A stretch of DNA of 61,717 nucleotides from an uncultured Clostridia bacterium (GTDB lineage Bacteria; Bacillota; Clostridia; TANB77; CAG-508): NCBI GenBank assembly GCA_934178555.1, contig CAKPQL010000007.1, positions 1 through 61,717 on the forward strand, read 5' to 3'. Made by a program: the position numbers and the translations under genes. Below are positions 35,804-45,843 of the stretch, piece after piece. Under the pieces are notes generated by a model. It saw only the letters and a program-made list of their open reading frames with translations. It was not told where the DNA came from and searched no databases. The number at the start of each line of letters is the position of its first letter. Position 1 is the first letter of the stretch.

Positions 35804-35892
35804 TTGATAGGTTTCCTTTCTTATGTATTCATCACAGGAATAAAACGACGTAACAATCGTTTATTTCAATCTGAAAATTAAATTTATGTATT

Positions 35893-36087
35893 TTACAAAT
35901 TAAAAATAGTTTTCACAGTTGTAAATAATGCTGCAATTTCTTTTATAACAATAGCCAGTACAATAACAAGACCTGCAAGAGTTGTCATCATTGCTTGATC
36001 TTCACGCCCAGCTTTTACTAAAACTTGATGTAACACTGCAACCAATATTCCTATACCAGCTATTTTAAACAACAAATCTATATTCAT
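35893..36087 (-). CDS. spoIIIAC: Stage III sporulation protein AC
   Basis: The 64-aa two-TM protein has DLLFKIAGIGILVAVLHQVLVKAGREDQAMMTTLAG-type sequence, diagnostic for SpoIIIAC. ATG 36087 follows AGAGAGG. It lies between spoIIIAB and spoIIIAD, as usual. Confidence 0.93.
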   Translation of the reverse strand: MNIDLLFKIAGIGILVAVLHQVLVKAGREDQAMMTTLAGLVIVLAIVIKEIAALFTTVKTIFNL

Positions 36088-36111
36088 TTTGTATGCCTCT
36101 CTTTCCTGTTT

Positions 36112-36621
36112 TTAGATTAATATTATTACAATCCCAACGCCAGTAATCATCCCTAATGTTTTATATAGCTTTTCATTTTTATCTCTTTCCTTTTTAGCTT
36201 CACTAATTTGCGTTTCTAACAAAGCTTCAGTTAATTCAATCTCACTTAACTGTCCTTCTAAATCAGTTTTTCCAAGTAATTTACCCATTGATTTTAGCGC
36301 TTGTCTATCATCTTTTTTTAGATACGAAAAACATTCATCTATTGAACTTTCCCACGCATAACTTGCATTATTGTTATTTAATTTTAATGCCATATTTTTA
36401 AATAGGTTATTAATATTCCCCTTTGAATTTAAAGATATTTCATTAAAGATATCTTGTAAAGTCTGGTTTGTAAATCTTATTTTTGTTTTTAAAGTATTTA
36501 GCGCAATTTTAACTTCATTTAACTCAGTAACCCTATTTTTATACTGTTTGGATATTAAAATTCCTATATATGTAGAAGCAAAGAAAATTAATATATATAT
36601 GACACTTTTTATAAAAAACAT
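36112..36621 (-). CDS. spoIIIAB: Stage III sporulation protein AB
   Basis: It has an N-terminal TM helix (residues 4-22), a long soluble segment (ELNEVKIALNTLKTKI ... MGKLLGKTDLEGQ) and a C-terminal hydrophobic end (LGMITGVGIVIILI), the SpoIIIAB layout. 169 aa; ATG 36621 after AAGGGG. Confidence 0.9.
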   Translation of the reverse strand: MFFIKSVIYILIFFASTYIGILISKQYKNRVTELNEVKIALNTLKTKIRFTNQTLQDIFNEISLNSKGNINNLFKNMALKLNNNNASYAWESSIDECFSYLKKDDRQALKSMGKLLGKTDLEGQLSEIELTEALLETQISEAKKERDKNEKLYKTLGMITGVGIVIILI

Positions 36622-36765
36622 ATCTTACCCCTTTTATATATTTTTACTGTATATATTTATATATATGATGCTTGTACTAATTTTAGAACTAATTTTATAA
36701 TATTTATAATTACTAAAAATCATTAGACGTATAATATATAAATTTTAAAATTATATATTATACGT

Positions 36766-37677
36766 CTATATCTTCTTATAATATTCGTCATTGTTCAACT
36801 CATATATTTCTCTCATTTTTCCTCTTTTTCTAGAATCTAAAAATACTATTCTGTCAAACATACATAATTCTAATAATTCTCTTATTGCTGGGTTTAATTT
36901 CAGTTCTTCTAAGCTGTTTCCATGTACAGTAAATATTCCTTTTACACCAGAACACACTATATATTTAATAGTTTCTACATCCTCCATACTTCCAATTTCA
37001 TCTGCACATATTATTTCTGGAGCCATACTTCTTATTAACATTTTCATTCCAATACTTTTGGATATATTCTCAAGTACATCTGTCCTTATACCAATATCAT
37101 TCTGTGGAATCCCCTTATACATTGCAGAAATCTCACTTCTTTCATCTACAACGCCAATTGTCTTTCCTTCAAAATTTCCAATTCCATTGCTTATTTGCCT
37201 TATTGCATCTCTTAATATTGTAGTTTTTCCTGCGCCTGGTGGAGAAGCAATTAAAGTATTATATATGGAATTATTATTAAAATCTACTATATATTTTAAT
37301 ATTTCATTACTACATCCTAAAACTTGTCTTGCAATTCTAAAATTCAAACTTGATATATTCTTTATATTCACAACTTTCCCATCATGTATTATTACACTAC
37401 CAGTTAATCCAACCCTATGTCCTTCTGTAACTGTTATATATCCATTACATATTTGATTTTGGTATGAATAAATCGAATTCTCACATACTTTTTCTAAAAT
37501 TTCTAATAAATCATTAGCAGTAATCTTATACTCCAGTACAATATCTCTATTAGAGAACTTTAATATTATAGGTTGTCCCGCACGAAAACGTATTTCTTCT
37601 AAATTTTTTTCTGAAACTTCTAAAAAATCTTTTAATATATTTACTATATGATTTGGAAAGAAATTAAAAATTTGCAT
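36766..37677 (-). CDS. spoIIIAA: Stage III sporulation protein AA (ATPase)
   Basis: This cytoplasmic secretion-type ATPase probably powers the channel. Walker A is SPPGAGKTTILRD, followed by VVDERSEISA and ICADEIGSMEDVE. I choose ATG 37677 (MQIFNFFPNHI), preceded by AAGGTGG; the ORF extends upstream without a site. About 303 aa. First gene of the operon. Confidence 0.94.
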   Translation of the reverse strand: MQIFNFFPNHIVNILKDFLEVSEKNLEEIRFRAGQPIILKFSNRDIVLEYKITANDLLEILEKVCENSIYSYQNQICNGYITVTEGHRVGLTGSVIIHDGKVVNIKNISSLNFRIARQVLGCSNEILKYIVDFNNNSIYNTLIASPPGAGKTTILRDAIRQISNGIGNFEGKTIGVVDERSEISAMYKGIPQNDIGIRTDVLENISKSIGMKMLIRSMAPEIICADEIGSMEDVETIKYIVCSGVKGIFTVHGNSLEELKLNPAIRELLELCMFDRIVFLDSRKRGKMREIYELNNDEYYKKI

Positions 37678-37732
37678 ACTATACCACCTTATTAATATAT
37701 ATGCAACAAAAAACATATTTAGAACAAAAATA

Positions 37733-37757
37733 AAAGGACACATTCCAATGTGTCCTT
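37733..37757 (-). terminator. Terminator between yebC and spoIIIAA
   Basis: AAGGACACATT pairs with AATGTGTCCTT around a 2-nt centre and is followed by T-rich sequence on the minus strand. Confidence 0.7.
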
Positions 37758-37774
37758 AAAAAACATATGTAAAT

Positions 37775-38500
37775 TTATTCTTCCCAGTTATGATATACTT
37801 CTATAACATCATCTAATTCATCTAGTTTTTCTAATAATAGTCCCATTTTTCTTGCACCTTCATCATCTAATTTAGTATACATATTTGGAACCATTTGTAC
37901 AGATGCTTCTAAGAATGAAAGATTATTTTTTTCTAGTTCTTCGCGAACTTTTGAAAAATCTTCTGGGCTCGTAGTTATTTCATATACTTCATCTTCTGAT
38001 TCGAAATTTTCTGCTCCAGCATCAATTGCCATAAGCATTAACTCATCTTCAGATATATTAGTTGATGCTTTTTCTATTACAATTACACCTTTTTTCTCAA
38101 ACATATAAGATACACAACCTGATGTTCCTAAATTTCCACCGAATTTATCAAAAACGTGTCTTACATCTGCTGCTGTCCTATTTCTATTATCTGTTGAAGC
38201 ATTTACTATAACCGCTATTCCGTTTGGTCCATACCCTTCATATACTATTTCTTCGTAGCTTTCACTATTTCCTGCACCTGCAGCCCTTTTTATAGCATTA
38301 CTAATTGTATCATTAGGCATATTATTAGATTTACATTTTGCAATTACATCTCTTAATTTAGAATTACTGTCAGGGTCTGGTCCTCCTTGCTTTACTGCCA
38401 TTAGTAATTCTCTACCTAATTTTGTAAATATTTTTCCTCTTGCAGCATCTGCTTTACCTTTTTTTGCCGCAATATTATGCCATTTGCTATGTCCTGACAT
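37775..38500 (-). CDS. yebC: YebC/PmpR-family translation or regulatory factor
   Basis: MSGHSKWHNIAAKKGKADAARGKIFTKL is the invariant N-terminus of YebC/TACO1 proteins, followed by GGPDPDSN, NMPNDTISNAIKRA and YEGYGPNGIA. Members act as transcription regulators or help ribosomes through difficult sequences such as polyproline. 241 aa; ATG 38500 after AAGGAGG. Confidence 0.93.
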   Translation of the reverse strand: MSGHSKWHNIAAKKGKADAARGKIFTKLGRELLMAVKQGGPDPDSNSKLRDVIAKCKSNNMPNDTISNAIKRAAGAGNSESYEEIVYEGYGPNGIAVIVNASTDNRNRTAADVRHVFDKFGGNLGTSGCVSYMFEKKGVIVIEKASTNISEDELMLMAIDAGAENFESEDEVYEITTSPEDFSKVREELEKNNLSFLEASVQMVPNMYTKLDDEGARKMGLLLEKLDELDDVIEVYHNWEE

Positions 38501-38615
38501 GGTTAATTCCTCCTTTTAAATTTTCAATATCTAAACTAATTTAAAGCATTTATAATTTTTACTTAAAATATTTTAGCATATATTTTAAATTTTGTATAGA
38601 ATTTTTTATAAATTT

Positions 38616-39395
38616 TTATTGTTCATTTATTTTCTTAGCATGCAAAACTACTCTATATTTATTATTATTTGCACATGTAGAAAGAGTAAGTATACTATCA
38701 TTTTCATTTATATCTACATTGAAATTATATTTACTTCTTGATTTAATAGTATTTATAAAATTTTCAAATTCACCTTCATTAAAATTAGTTTTTATGTAAT
38801 AATCTTCGTTTTCAATTTGATATACTGAAAATACCCTATATATTGTTGCTTCGTTTTCTGTAATAAATACTATATTCCTATTTTCTTCACTTTCTTGCCA
38901 ATTATCATTTAATATATTTTTTAATGTTCCAAACATAGTACCATTTCTCATATTATGACCATATATAACAATATTTTTATCCGTTCCATCCAACTTGTTA
39001 CGATAATCTGCAAAAATCCAGCCTGATGCATTTTCATTTTTATTAAAATTATGATATAAATAGTAACTATTATTACTTGCTTTAACTACAATATATTCAA
39101 TATCTGTTCCATTCACTTTTAGAAATCCAACAGTATCAGAGTTTTTTTCTTTTAATTCTTTAAAATTAATAGAATACCTAATCGTATCTTGGTTATCTAC
39201 ATCATCATTAACTGTAATTTCATTTGCAATTTCCTCAATAATTTTTTTGTTGTCTTCACCTTCAACAAAATAATTTACAATCTTTATTCCAGAAAAAATA
39301 AATAGTCCTATAAATAAAATAAGTAACATACCAAATATAAATTTATTTATATTTTTACCCTCTGTTTTGTATCTAATTTCATCTTTACTTTTCAA
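38616..39395 (-). CDS. srtB: Class B sortase
   Basis: This membrane-anchored transpeptidase attaches surface proteins to peptidoglycan. The TM helix is near residues 20-40; YGHNMRNGTMFGTL carries the catalytic His, SILTLSTCANN the Cys and KYRVVLHAK the Arg. I start at TTG 39395 because AAGGAG is ideally placed before it; ATG 39416 has no site. About 259 aa. No sorting-signal substrate is obvious nearby. Confidence 0.88.
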   Translation of the reverse strand: MKSKDEIRYKTEGKNINKFIFGMLLILFIGLFIFSGIKIVNYFVEGEDNKKIIEEIANEITVNDDVDNQDTIRYSINFKELKEKNSDTVGFLKVNGTDIEYIVVKASNNSYYLYHNFNKNENASGWIFADYRNKLDGTDKNIVIYGHNMRNGTMFGTLKNILNDNWQESEENRNIVFITENEATIYRVFSVYQIENEDYYIKTNFNEGEFENFINTIKSRSKYNFNVDINENDSILTLSTCANNNKYRVVLHAKKINEQ

Positions 39396-39533
39396 AATAA
39401 ACTCCTTAAAAATCATATTAATAATCTACTAAATCAAATTATATTTTATATTATATCATAGTAGAAGTCTTTTTCTCAATAAAATTCATATAATCTTTTT
39501 AATTAATGTATATATAGTAACATTATATACATA

Positions 39534-39568
39534 AAAAAGCAAGTGATTACAAAACCACTTGCTTTTTC
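39534..39568 (-). terminator. Terminator after dps
   Basis: AAAAAGCAAGTG pairs with CACTTGCTTTTT. Confidence 0.8.
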
Positions 39569-39581
39569 ACTATATAAACAA

Positions 39582-40019
39582 TTATTCCATACTTTGTTTT
39601 AACATCCATAATTTTTTACTGTAGTCTTCTATTATTGTATCCATAAGTGCAGAAGTTTTATGTTCTTCTTGATTATCTGCTAATTTCTTTATATTGATTA
39701 CGTCTTGTAAAAGCGTAGAATAATCTTTTATTACTTCATTAAATACAACCGTGCAATCAACTTTATTATTTCCTGCTTCTACAATTTTTGTTGCATTTAA
39801 ATAATCTTTTAAAGTCCCTAAAGGTTGTCCTCCTAAAGTTAATATGTGTTCTGCTACTTCATCTATTTGATTATTAACTTCATCATAATATTCTTCTAGT
39901 TTAGCATGAATAACAAAGAAATCCTTTCCTTTAATATTCCAATGATAATTTTGCAATTTTCTGTAAAAAACATTTAAATCGCTTAAAAAAGCATTCAAAC
40001 TAGTTAATAGATTTTCCAT
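39582..40019 (-). CDS. dps: Dps-family ferritin-like protein
   Basis: Dps stores iron and shields DNA from oxidative damage. The ferroxidase residues are in LQNYHWNIKGKDFFVIHAKLEEYYDEV and DEVAEHILTLGGQP. 145 aa is typical. ATG 40019 follows AAAGGAAGGG. Confidence 0.92.
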   Translation of the reverse strand: MENLLTSLNAFLSDLNVFYRKLQNYHWNIKGKDFFVIHAKLEEYYDEVNNQIDEVAEHILTLGGQPLGTLKDYLNATKIVEAGNNKVDCTVVFNEVIKDYSTLLQDVINIKKLADNQEEHKTSALMDTIIEDYSKKLWMLKQSME

Positions 40020-40096
40020 AATTTTTCACCCTTCCTTTTTGTTATAGTATTTACTGTAAAAAATTATTTATTCATCTATTATTTTCGTTTATATTA

Positions 40097-40588
40097 TCAA
40101 TTAAGTAAGACTATTTCATTGTTTTTTAAACTTTTTTGCACATCAATTACTCTTTGATTTGATGAGCCTTTCCATTTTAATGTTGGATTTCTCAATTCAT
40201 CTACATATTGTCCATCAACCAAAACATCTAAATAATTTAACACTTCTTTATCTTTTAAATCTCTATCAAATAAAAAACCGGACCACGCCCATAAATTTTT
40301 ATTAGGAAATTTTTCTTTAAATGATTTTGCTAATTTTGTAGTTCCCTCTATATTGTTAGGATGCATTGGCTCTCCACCTAAAATTGATAAACCTTCTACA
40401 TATTCATTATTACATAATTCTAAAACTCTATTTATTGTATCATCATTAAAATCTTTCCCATAATTAAAGTCGTGAGTTTCTGGGTTAAAACAATTTTTGC
40501 AATTAAAAGCACAACCTTGCATAAAAATTGATACTCTTACTCCTGGTCCATCTGAAATATCCATTTTTCTAATTTTATTATATTTCAT
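40097..40588 (-). CDS. nrdG: Anaerobic ribonucleotide reductase activating protein, copy 1
   Basis: This radical-SAM enzyme generates the glycyl radical on NrdD. CAFNCKNC is the CxxxCxxC cluster motif, and GGEPM is the SAM-binding motif. 163 aa. It starts 15 bp after nrdD copy 1 and belongs to the same operon. Confidence 0.95.
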   Translation of the reverse strand: MKYNKIRKMDISDGPGVRVSIFMQGCAFNCKNCFNPETHDFNYGKDFNDDTINRVLELCNNEYVEGLSILGGEPMHPNNIEGTTKLAKSFKEKFPNKNLWAWSGFLFDRDLKDKEVLNYLDVLVDGQYVDELRNPTLKWKGSSNQRVIDVQKSLKNNEIVLLN

Positions 40589-40603
40589 CTTTTACACCTC
40601 TTA

Positions 40604-42763
40604 TTATTTGTCATCTTTATTATCTATATGAAGTACTCTCTCTTTTATTTCTTGTGTTCTTCCCTTATTCCAAAAATTACTTCCTATATATCCACAGGTT
40701 CTTCTTGCTACATTTAATGTATTATGGTCTCTGTTACCACAATTTGGACAATACCATTCTAAGCTGTCATCTATTAGTATTTCTCCGGTATATCCACATT
40801 TTTGGCAATAATCTGATTTTGTATTAAGTTCTGCATACATAATATTATCATAAATAAATTTAATAATTTGAATAACAACCTCTAAATTATTTTGTAAGTT
40901 AGGTGTTTCAACATAAGATACAGCACCACCTGGACTTAGTTCTTGGAATTCACTTTCAAGTTTTAATTTAGAAAAGGCATCAATATCTTCAAATACAGGC
41001 ACATGGTAAGAATTAGTTATATAATCCCTATCTGTAATTCCTTTAATAATACCAAATCTTTTCTTTAAACATTTTGCAAATTTGTATGTAGTAGACTCGA
41101 TTGGTGTTCCATAAACACTATAATCTATATTTTCTTTTTCTTTCCATTCTTTACATTTGTCATTCAATCTTTGCATAACTTTTAGTCCAAATTCTTTTCC
41201 TATACCATTATCTGTATGGCTATGTTCTGTCATATACTTAACACATTCATACAAACCAGCATATCCAAGTGAAATTGTTGAATATCCATTATGTAATAAA
41301 GGATGTATACTTTCTCCTTTTCCTAGCCTTGCCAATGCACCGTGTTGCCATAATATTGGTGCAACATCACTTGTTGCTTTAGACAATCTTTCATGCCTAA
41401 TTTGTAAAGCTTTATGGCATAGTTCCAATCTCTGATCATATATATCCCAAAATTTATCCATATCCTTACCTGATGAAAGAGCAACATCAACTAAGTTTAT
41501 TGTTACAACACCTTGATTAAACCTACCATAATATTTAGGTTTATTTGTTTTAGGATCAATATATGTCGTCAAGAAAGAACGGCATCCCATACAAGGATAA
41601 CAATTTCCATTACCTTGTTCATCAATTTTCAATTCTAACATCTTCTTTTCAGAAATATAATCTGGAACCATTCTCTTTGCTGTACATTCAGCAGCTAACT
41701 CAGTTAAATACCAATATTTACTTTCTTTATGTATATTATCTTCCTCTAAAACATATAGTAACTTTGGAAAAGCTGGTGTTATATATACACCTTTTTCATT
41801 CTTCATACCTTTAATTCTTTGTTTCAAGAATTCTTCGATTATCATTGCCAACTCTTCTTTATATTCCTTTGTTTCTCCTAAATAAAAGCAGACACTTAAA
41901 AATGGAGATTGTCCATTTGTCGTAGTCATAGAATTAATTTGATATTGGAAAGTTTGAACACCATCTTTTATTTCTTTTGCCAAATCCTCTTTAGCAAATT
42001 TTACACATTGCTCTTCGGATAATCCTCTCTCTCTATATTTCTTTAAATATATATTATAGCTATCTCTTACAAATGGAGCTAAATGCGTCATTGTAACAGT
42101 TGCACCACCATATTGACTTGAAGTTACTGCTGTTATAATTTGAGTTGCAATTGTCATTGCTGTTAAAAATTTATGAGGTTTTTCTATTAAAACTCCATTT
42201 ATATTAGTTCCATTTTGCAACATATCTTCTAAATTAATCAAATCACAGTTATGTAAAGCATTTTGTGCAAAATAGTCAGCATCATGGAAATGTATAATTC
42301 CTTCATCATGAGCCTTTACAATATTTTCTGGCAACAAGAACCTCCTTGTAATATCTGTGCTTGTTATTCCTGCCAAATAATCTCTTTGAGTTGTTACTAC
42401 TCTTGCATTTTTATTAGAATTTTCATTATTCCAATACTCACTTTCTCCTTCTATTAATTCTTTAATTGACTGATCTGTTGTATTAGATTTTCTAACTAAT
42501 TCTCTTGTATAACGATATGTAATATACTTCTTTGCCAATTTATATTTATCAAATTCCATTAATTTTTCTTCAATAATATCTTGAATATCTTCTACTAAAA
42601 TTCTTGATTTTTTTAAATCTTCAATATAATTTACAATTTCTCTTATTTGCTCTTCAGAAGCTCTATCCGGTTTATGTACTTCATTATTAGCCTTTTGAAT
42701 CGCTATTTTTATTTTTTCAGGATTATACTCAACTATTGTTCCATCTCTTTTTATAATTTTCAT
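40604..42763 (-). CDS. nrdD: Anaerobic ribonucleoside-triphosphate reductase, copy 1
   Basis: This class III RNR makes dNTPs without oxygen. Domains in order: N-terminal ATP cone (residues 1-90), ten-stranded barrel with NGQSPFLSVCFYL and the redox-active CYPCMGCRSF region, a C-terminal zinc ribbon (CQKCGYTGEI ... CPNCG) and the glycyl-radical motif RRTCGYIGSNF. 719 aa. ATG 42763 follows AAAGGGG. An FNR-like palindrome lies upstream. Confidence 0.97.
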   Translation of the reverse strand: MKIIKRDGTIVEYNPEKIKIAIQKANNEVHKPDRASEEQIREIVNYIEDLKKSRILVEDIQDIIEEKLMEFDKYKLAKKYITYRYTRELVRKSNTTDQSIKELIEGESEYWNNENSNKNARVVTTQRDYLAGITSTDITRRFLLPENIVKAHDEGIIHFHDADYFAQNALHNCDLINLEDMLQNGTNINGVLIEKPHKFLTAMTIATQIITAVTSSQYGGATVTMTHLAPFVRDSYNIYLKKYRERGLSEEQCVKFAKEDLAKEIKDGVQTFQYQINSMTTTNGQSPFLSVCFYLGETKEYKEELAMIIEEFLKQRIKGMKNEKGVYITPAFPKLLYVLEEDNIHKESKYWYLTELAAECTAKRMVPDYISEKKMLELKIDEQGNGNCYPCMGCRSFLTTYIDPKTNKPKYYGRFNQGVVTINLVDVALSSGKDMDKFWDIYDQRLELCHKALQIRHERLSKATSDVAPILWQHGALARLGKGESIHPLLHNGYSTISLGYAGLYECVKYMTEHSHTDNGIGKEFGLKVMQRLNDKCKEWKEKENIDYSVYGTPIESTTYKFAKCLKKRFGIIKGITDRDYITNSYHVPVFEDIDAFSKLKLESEFQELSPGGAVSYVETPNLQNNLEVVIQIIKFIYDNIMYAELNTKSDYCQKCGYTGEILIDDSLEWYCPNCGNRDHNTLNVARRTCGYIGSNFWNKGRTQEIKERVLHIDNKDDK

Positions 42764-42814
42764 ATCTGCATTTCCCCTTTAAAACTTCTATATTTAGTAC
42801 CTATTTATGCATTA

Positions 42815-42856
42815 ATTATACCTTATCTTTTTTTAGTTACTGTTGCTTTTGCAACA
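42815..42856 (-). promoter_or_regulatory. FNR-like operator and -10 of nrdD copy 1
   Basis: The palindrome TGTTGCTTTTGCAACA (42841-42856) is centred 28.5 bp upstream of a TATAAT (42820-42815). That places the operator near -41, the class II activator position. Confidence 0.7.
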
Positions 42857-43063
42857 GTTTTTTTAAAAAAACTTTTTTCTTCGCTTATCTCTAAATGAAT
42901 TTGTTTTATTACAATTATATTACAAATTTATAGTTTTACATAAACTTGTTACCTAATAATTTGCCAATATAAATTTTAATGGACAATATAATATAAAATC
43001 ATATATTATATTGTCCATATATTAAAATAAAACATTACAATTGGCAATTAAACTATACTAACA

Positions 43064-43588
43064 TTACATATTCTCCCATAATGTTACTTTTCCGTTTTTT
43101 AAACTACTTTGTACATCGATTATTCTTTGGTTTGATGATCCTCTAAATTTTAAACTAGGATTTTTTAACTCATCTACAAATTCACCATCTACTATATAAT
43201 CTATATTATTCAATAATTCTTTTGTAACTTCATTATTATTTGCTTTTCCGTTAAGTATTTGATCATCAAATGTATAACCAGAATAGCACCATATAGTTTT
43301 ATCTGGATATGTGTCTTTTACTTTTTTTACTAATGGCAATAAACCCTCTTGATTTGATTTTTCCATAGGTTCACCACCTAAAAGTGAAAGCCCCTTTATA
43401 TAATCAGGCTTTAAAGCCTCTAACACTTCTGCCTCTGTTTCCTGAGAAAAGCATTTTCCATAATTAAAATCCCAAGCTTCTTTATTAAAACAATTCTTAC
43501 AGTGATGAGTACATCCACTTACAAACAGTGAAACCCTTACTCCTGGTCCATTTGCTACATCACATTTTTTTATCTTTGCATAGTTCAT
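43064..43588 (-). CDS. nrdG: Anaerobic ribonucleotide reductase activating protein, copy 2
   Basis: It has the same architecture as copy 1: CTHHCKNC cluster motif and GGEPMEKS. 174 aa. The core similarity is strong but the sequences are well diverged, so the duplication is old. It is 15 bp downstream of nrdD copy 2. Confidence 0.95.
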   Translation of the reverse strand: MNYAKIKKCDVANGPGVRVSLFVSGCTHHCKNCFNKEAWDFNYGKCFSQETEAEVLEALKPDYIKGLSLLGGEPMEKSNQEGLLPLVKKVKDTYPDKTIWCYSGYTFDDQILNGKANNNEVTKELLNNIDYIVDGEFVDELKNPSLKFRGSSNQRIIDVQSSLKNGKVTLWENM

Positions 43589-43602
43589 ATGTTCCCCTCC
43601 TC

Positions 43603-45729
43603 TTACAAATGTAGTACTCTTGATTTTATTTCTTTAGTTTTTCCCTCGTTCCAGAAGTTTTCTCCTAAATAGCCACAAGTACGTCTTGTAACATTCATTT
43701 TATTTTTATCTTTATTTCCACAATTAGGACATTCCCATTCAAAATTATCGTTAATTATAATTTCTCCATCATAACCACAAACATGGCAATAATCAGATTT
43801 AGTATTAAACTCTGCATATTGAATATTATCATATATAAATTTAACTAATTCCTCTAAAGCATCTAAATTATGTCTCATATTTGGAATCTCTACATAAGAT
43901 ATAGCTCCACCTGATGATATGCTTTGGAATTCACTTTCAAAATTCAATTTAGCAAAAGCATCTATTTCTTCTCTTACATCTACATGATAAGAATTTGTAT
44001 AATAGCCTTTATCTGTAATATCTTTTATCTCACCAAATTTTTCTCTATCTATTTTAGCAAAACGATAACACAAACTTTCTGCTGGAGTTCCATATAACCC
44101 AAATCCTAAACCTGTTTCCTTTTTCCATTTTTCTGTAGTATCTCTTAGATGTTTCATTACTCTAATTGCAAAATCATGTCCCTCTTTTGTTGTATGTGAT
44201 ACGCCTTTCATTAATCTAGTTAATTCATATATTCCTATATAACCTAAAGATATTGTAGAATAACCATTTTTTAACAGTTTATCTATTTTTTCTCCTGCCT
44301 TCATACGAGCAATTGCTCCATATCTCCAGTGAATTGGGCTTGTATTGCTTAAAGTCCCTAACAAAGAATAATGTCTGCACATCAATGCTTCAAAACATAA
44401 ATCTAATCTCTCATCTAATAAATTCCAAAATTTTTCTTCATCTCCTGCTGCAATTATTCCTATTTGTGGTAAATTAATACTTACAACTCCTTGATTAAAT
44501 CTACCTTCAAATTTATAATCTCCATTTTCATCTTTCCAAGGTGATAAGAAACTTCTACATCCCATAGGGCTAAATACATTGCCCTCATAATTTTCACGCA
44601 TTTTTTTAGCTGATATATAATCTGGATATAATCTTTTTGAAGAACATTTTACTGCAAGTTTTGTTAAATAATCATATTTTCCACCTTTTAAGCAATTGTG
44701 TTCATCTAACACATATATTAGCTTTGGAAAAGCTGGTGTAATATAGACTCCTTTTTCGTTCTTAATTCCTTCATATCTTTGCTTAAGAATTTCTTCTATT
44801 ATCATAGCATTTTCTTCTATATAAGGATCATCCTTCTTTAAATTTAAGAATAATGTTACGAATGGAGATTGTCCATTTGTTGTCATTAATGTATTGATTT
44901 GATATTGAATAGTTTGAACGCCAGCAGAAATTTCTTTTTTCAATCTTTGCTTTGTAAGTCTTTCTATCATCTCTGTTGATAATTCGTCTCCAAATTCTTC
45001 TGTAATCTCTTTTTTGAATTTATTATAACTTCTTCTTACATATTTACCTAAATGGCTAATATCTACAGATTGTCCACCATATTGGTTTGATGCAACAGCA
45101 GCAATTATTTGTGTTACAATTGTACATGCAACTTGAAAACTTCTTGGAGACTCTATTAATTTTCCATTCATAACTGTCCCATTATCTAGCATATCTCCAA
45201 TATTTATTAAGCAACAATTAAAAATTGGTTGCAAAAAATAATCCATATCATGAAAATGAAGTATTCCATCTTCATGTGCTTTTGTAATTTTTTCTGGTAA
45301 TAAAATTCTTTTGGTTAAATCTTTTGAAACTTCACCAGCAATATAATCTCTTTGAGTTGATGCTAAAACAGCATTTTTATTAGAATTTTCTTCTAATAAT
45401 TCTTTATTTTGATTTTTTATTAATCCTAAAATAGACTCATCAGTAGTATTTTGTTTTCTTACTAATGCTCTTGTGTATCTATATACAATATATTTTTTCG
45501 CTAATTCATATTTATCAATTTCCATTAATTTACATTCTATTATATCTTGAATATCTTCTACTAAAATTCTCTTTTTATCTAAATCTTCAATATAATTTAT
45601 TATATTATCTATTTCTTCTTTTGTTGCTCTTTGACTTGGTCTTACTTCTTTATTTGCTTTATCTATAGCAATTTGGATCTTCTCCTTATTAAACTCTGTA
45701 GCCCTACCGTCCCTTTTTATTACCTTCAT
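43603..45729 (-). CDS. nrdD: Anaerobic ribonucleoside-triphosphate reductase, copy 2
   Basis: It has an ATP cone, NGQSPFVTLFLNL, the PMGCRSFLSPW region, a zinc ribbon (CHVCGYDGEI ... CPNCG) and the glycyl motif RRTCGYLGENF. 708 aa. It is adjacent to and divergent from the FNR-like regulator. It differs from copy 1 across its length, suggesting distinct allosteric or expression roles. Confidence 0.97.
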   Translation of the reverse strand: MKVIKRDGRATEFNKEKIQIAIDKANKEVRPSQRATKEEIDNIINYIEDLDKKRILVEDIQDIIECKLMEIDKYELAKKYIVYRYTRALVRKQNTTDESILGLIKNQNKELLEENSNKNAVLASTQRDYIAGEVSKDLTKRILLPEKITKAHEDGILHFHDMDYFLQPIFNCCLINIGDMLDNGTVMNGKLIESPRSFQVACTIVTQIIAAVASNQYGGQSVDISHLGKYVRRSYNKFKKEITEEFGDELSTEMIERLTKQRLKKEISAGVQTIQYQINTLMTTNGQSPFVTLFLNLKKDDPYIEENAMIIEEILKQRYEGIKNEKGVYITPAFPKLIYVLDEHNCLKGGKYDYLTKLAVKCSSKRLYPDYISAKKMRENYEGNVFSPMGCRSFLSPWKDENGDYKFEGRFNQGVVSINLPQIGIIAAGDEEKFWNLLDERLDLCFEALMCRHYSLLGTLSNTSPIHWRYGAIARMKAGEKIDKLLKNGYSTISLGYIGIYELTRLMKGVSHTTKEGHDFAIRVMKHLRDTTEKWKKETGLGFGLYGTPAESLCYRFAKIDREKFGEIKDITDKGYYTNSYHVDVREEIDAFAKLNFESEFQSISSGGAISYVEIPNMRHNLDALEELVKFIYDNIQYAEFNTKSDYCHVCGYDGEIIINDNFEWECPNCGNKDKNKMNVTRRTCGYLGENFWNEGKTKEIKSRVLHL

Positions 45730-45763
45730 ATTATGTTTCCTCCTTCGTTTTTTGTATGTTGTA

Positions 45764-45820
45764 ATTATATATGATAGTTTTATAAAATCTGTTGCAATTG
45801 CAACAAAAATGTAATATAAT
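45764..45820. promoter_or_regulatory. Divergent promoter region with FNR-like operator
   Basis: The perfect palindrome TGTTGCAATTGCAACA (45790-45805) is centred 28.5 bp from the minus-strand TATAAT (45769-45764) of nrdD copy 2. On the plus strand it overlaps TTGCAA (45792-45797), the -35 of the regulator gene, 17 bp before TATAAT (45815-45820). Confidence 0.8.
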
Positions 45821-45843
45821 TTGTGTCGAATTTGGAGGTACTT

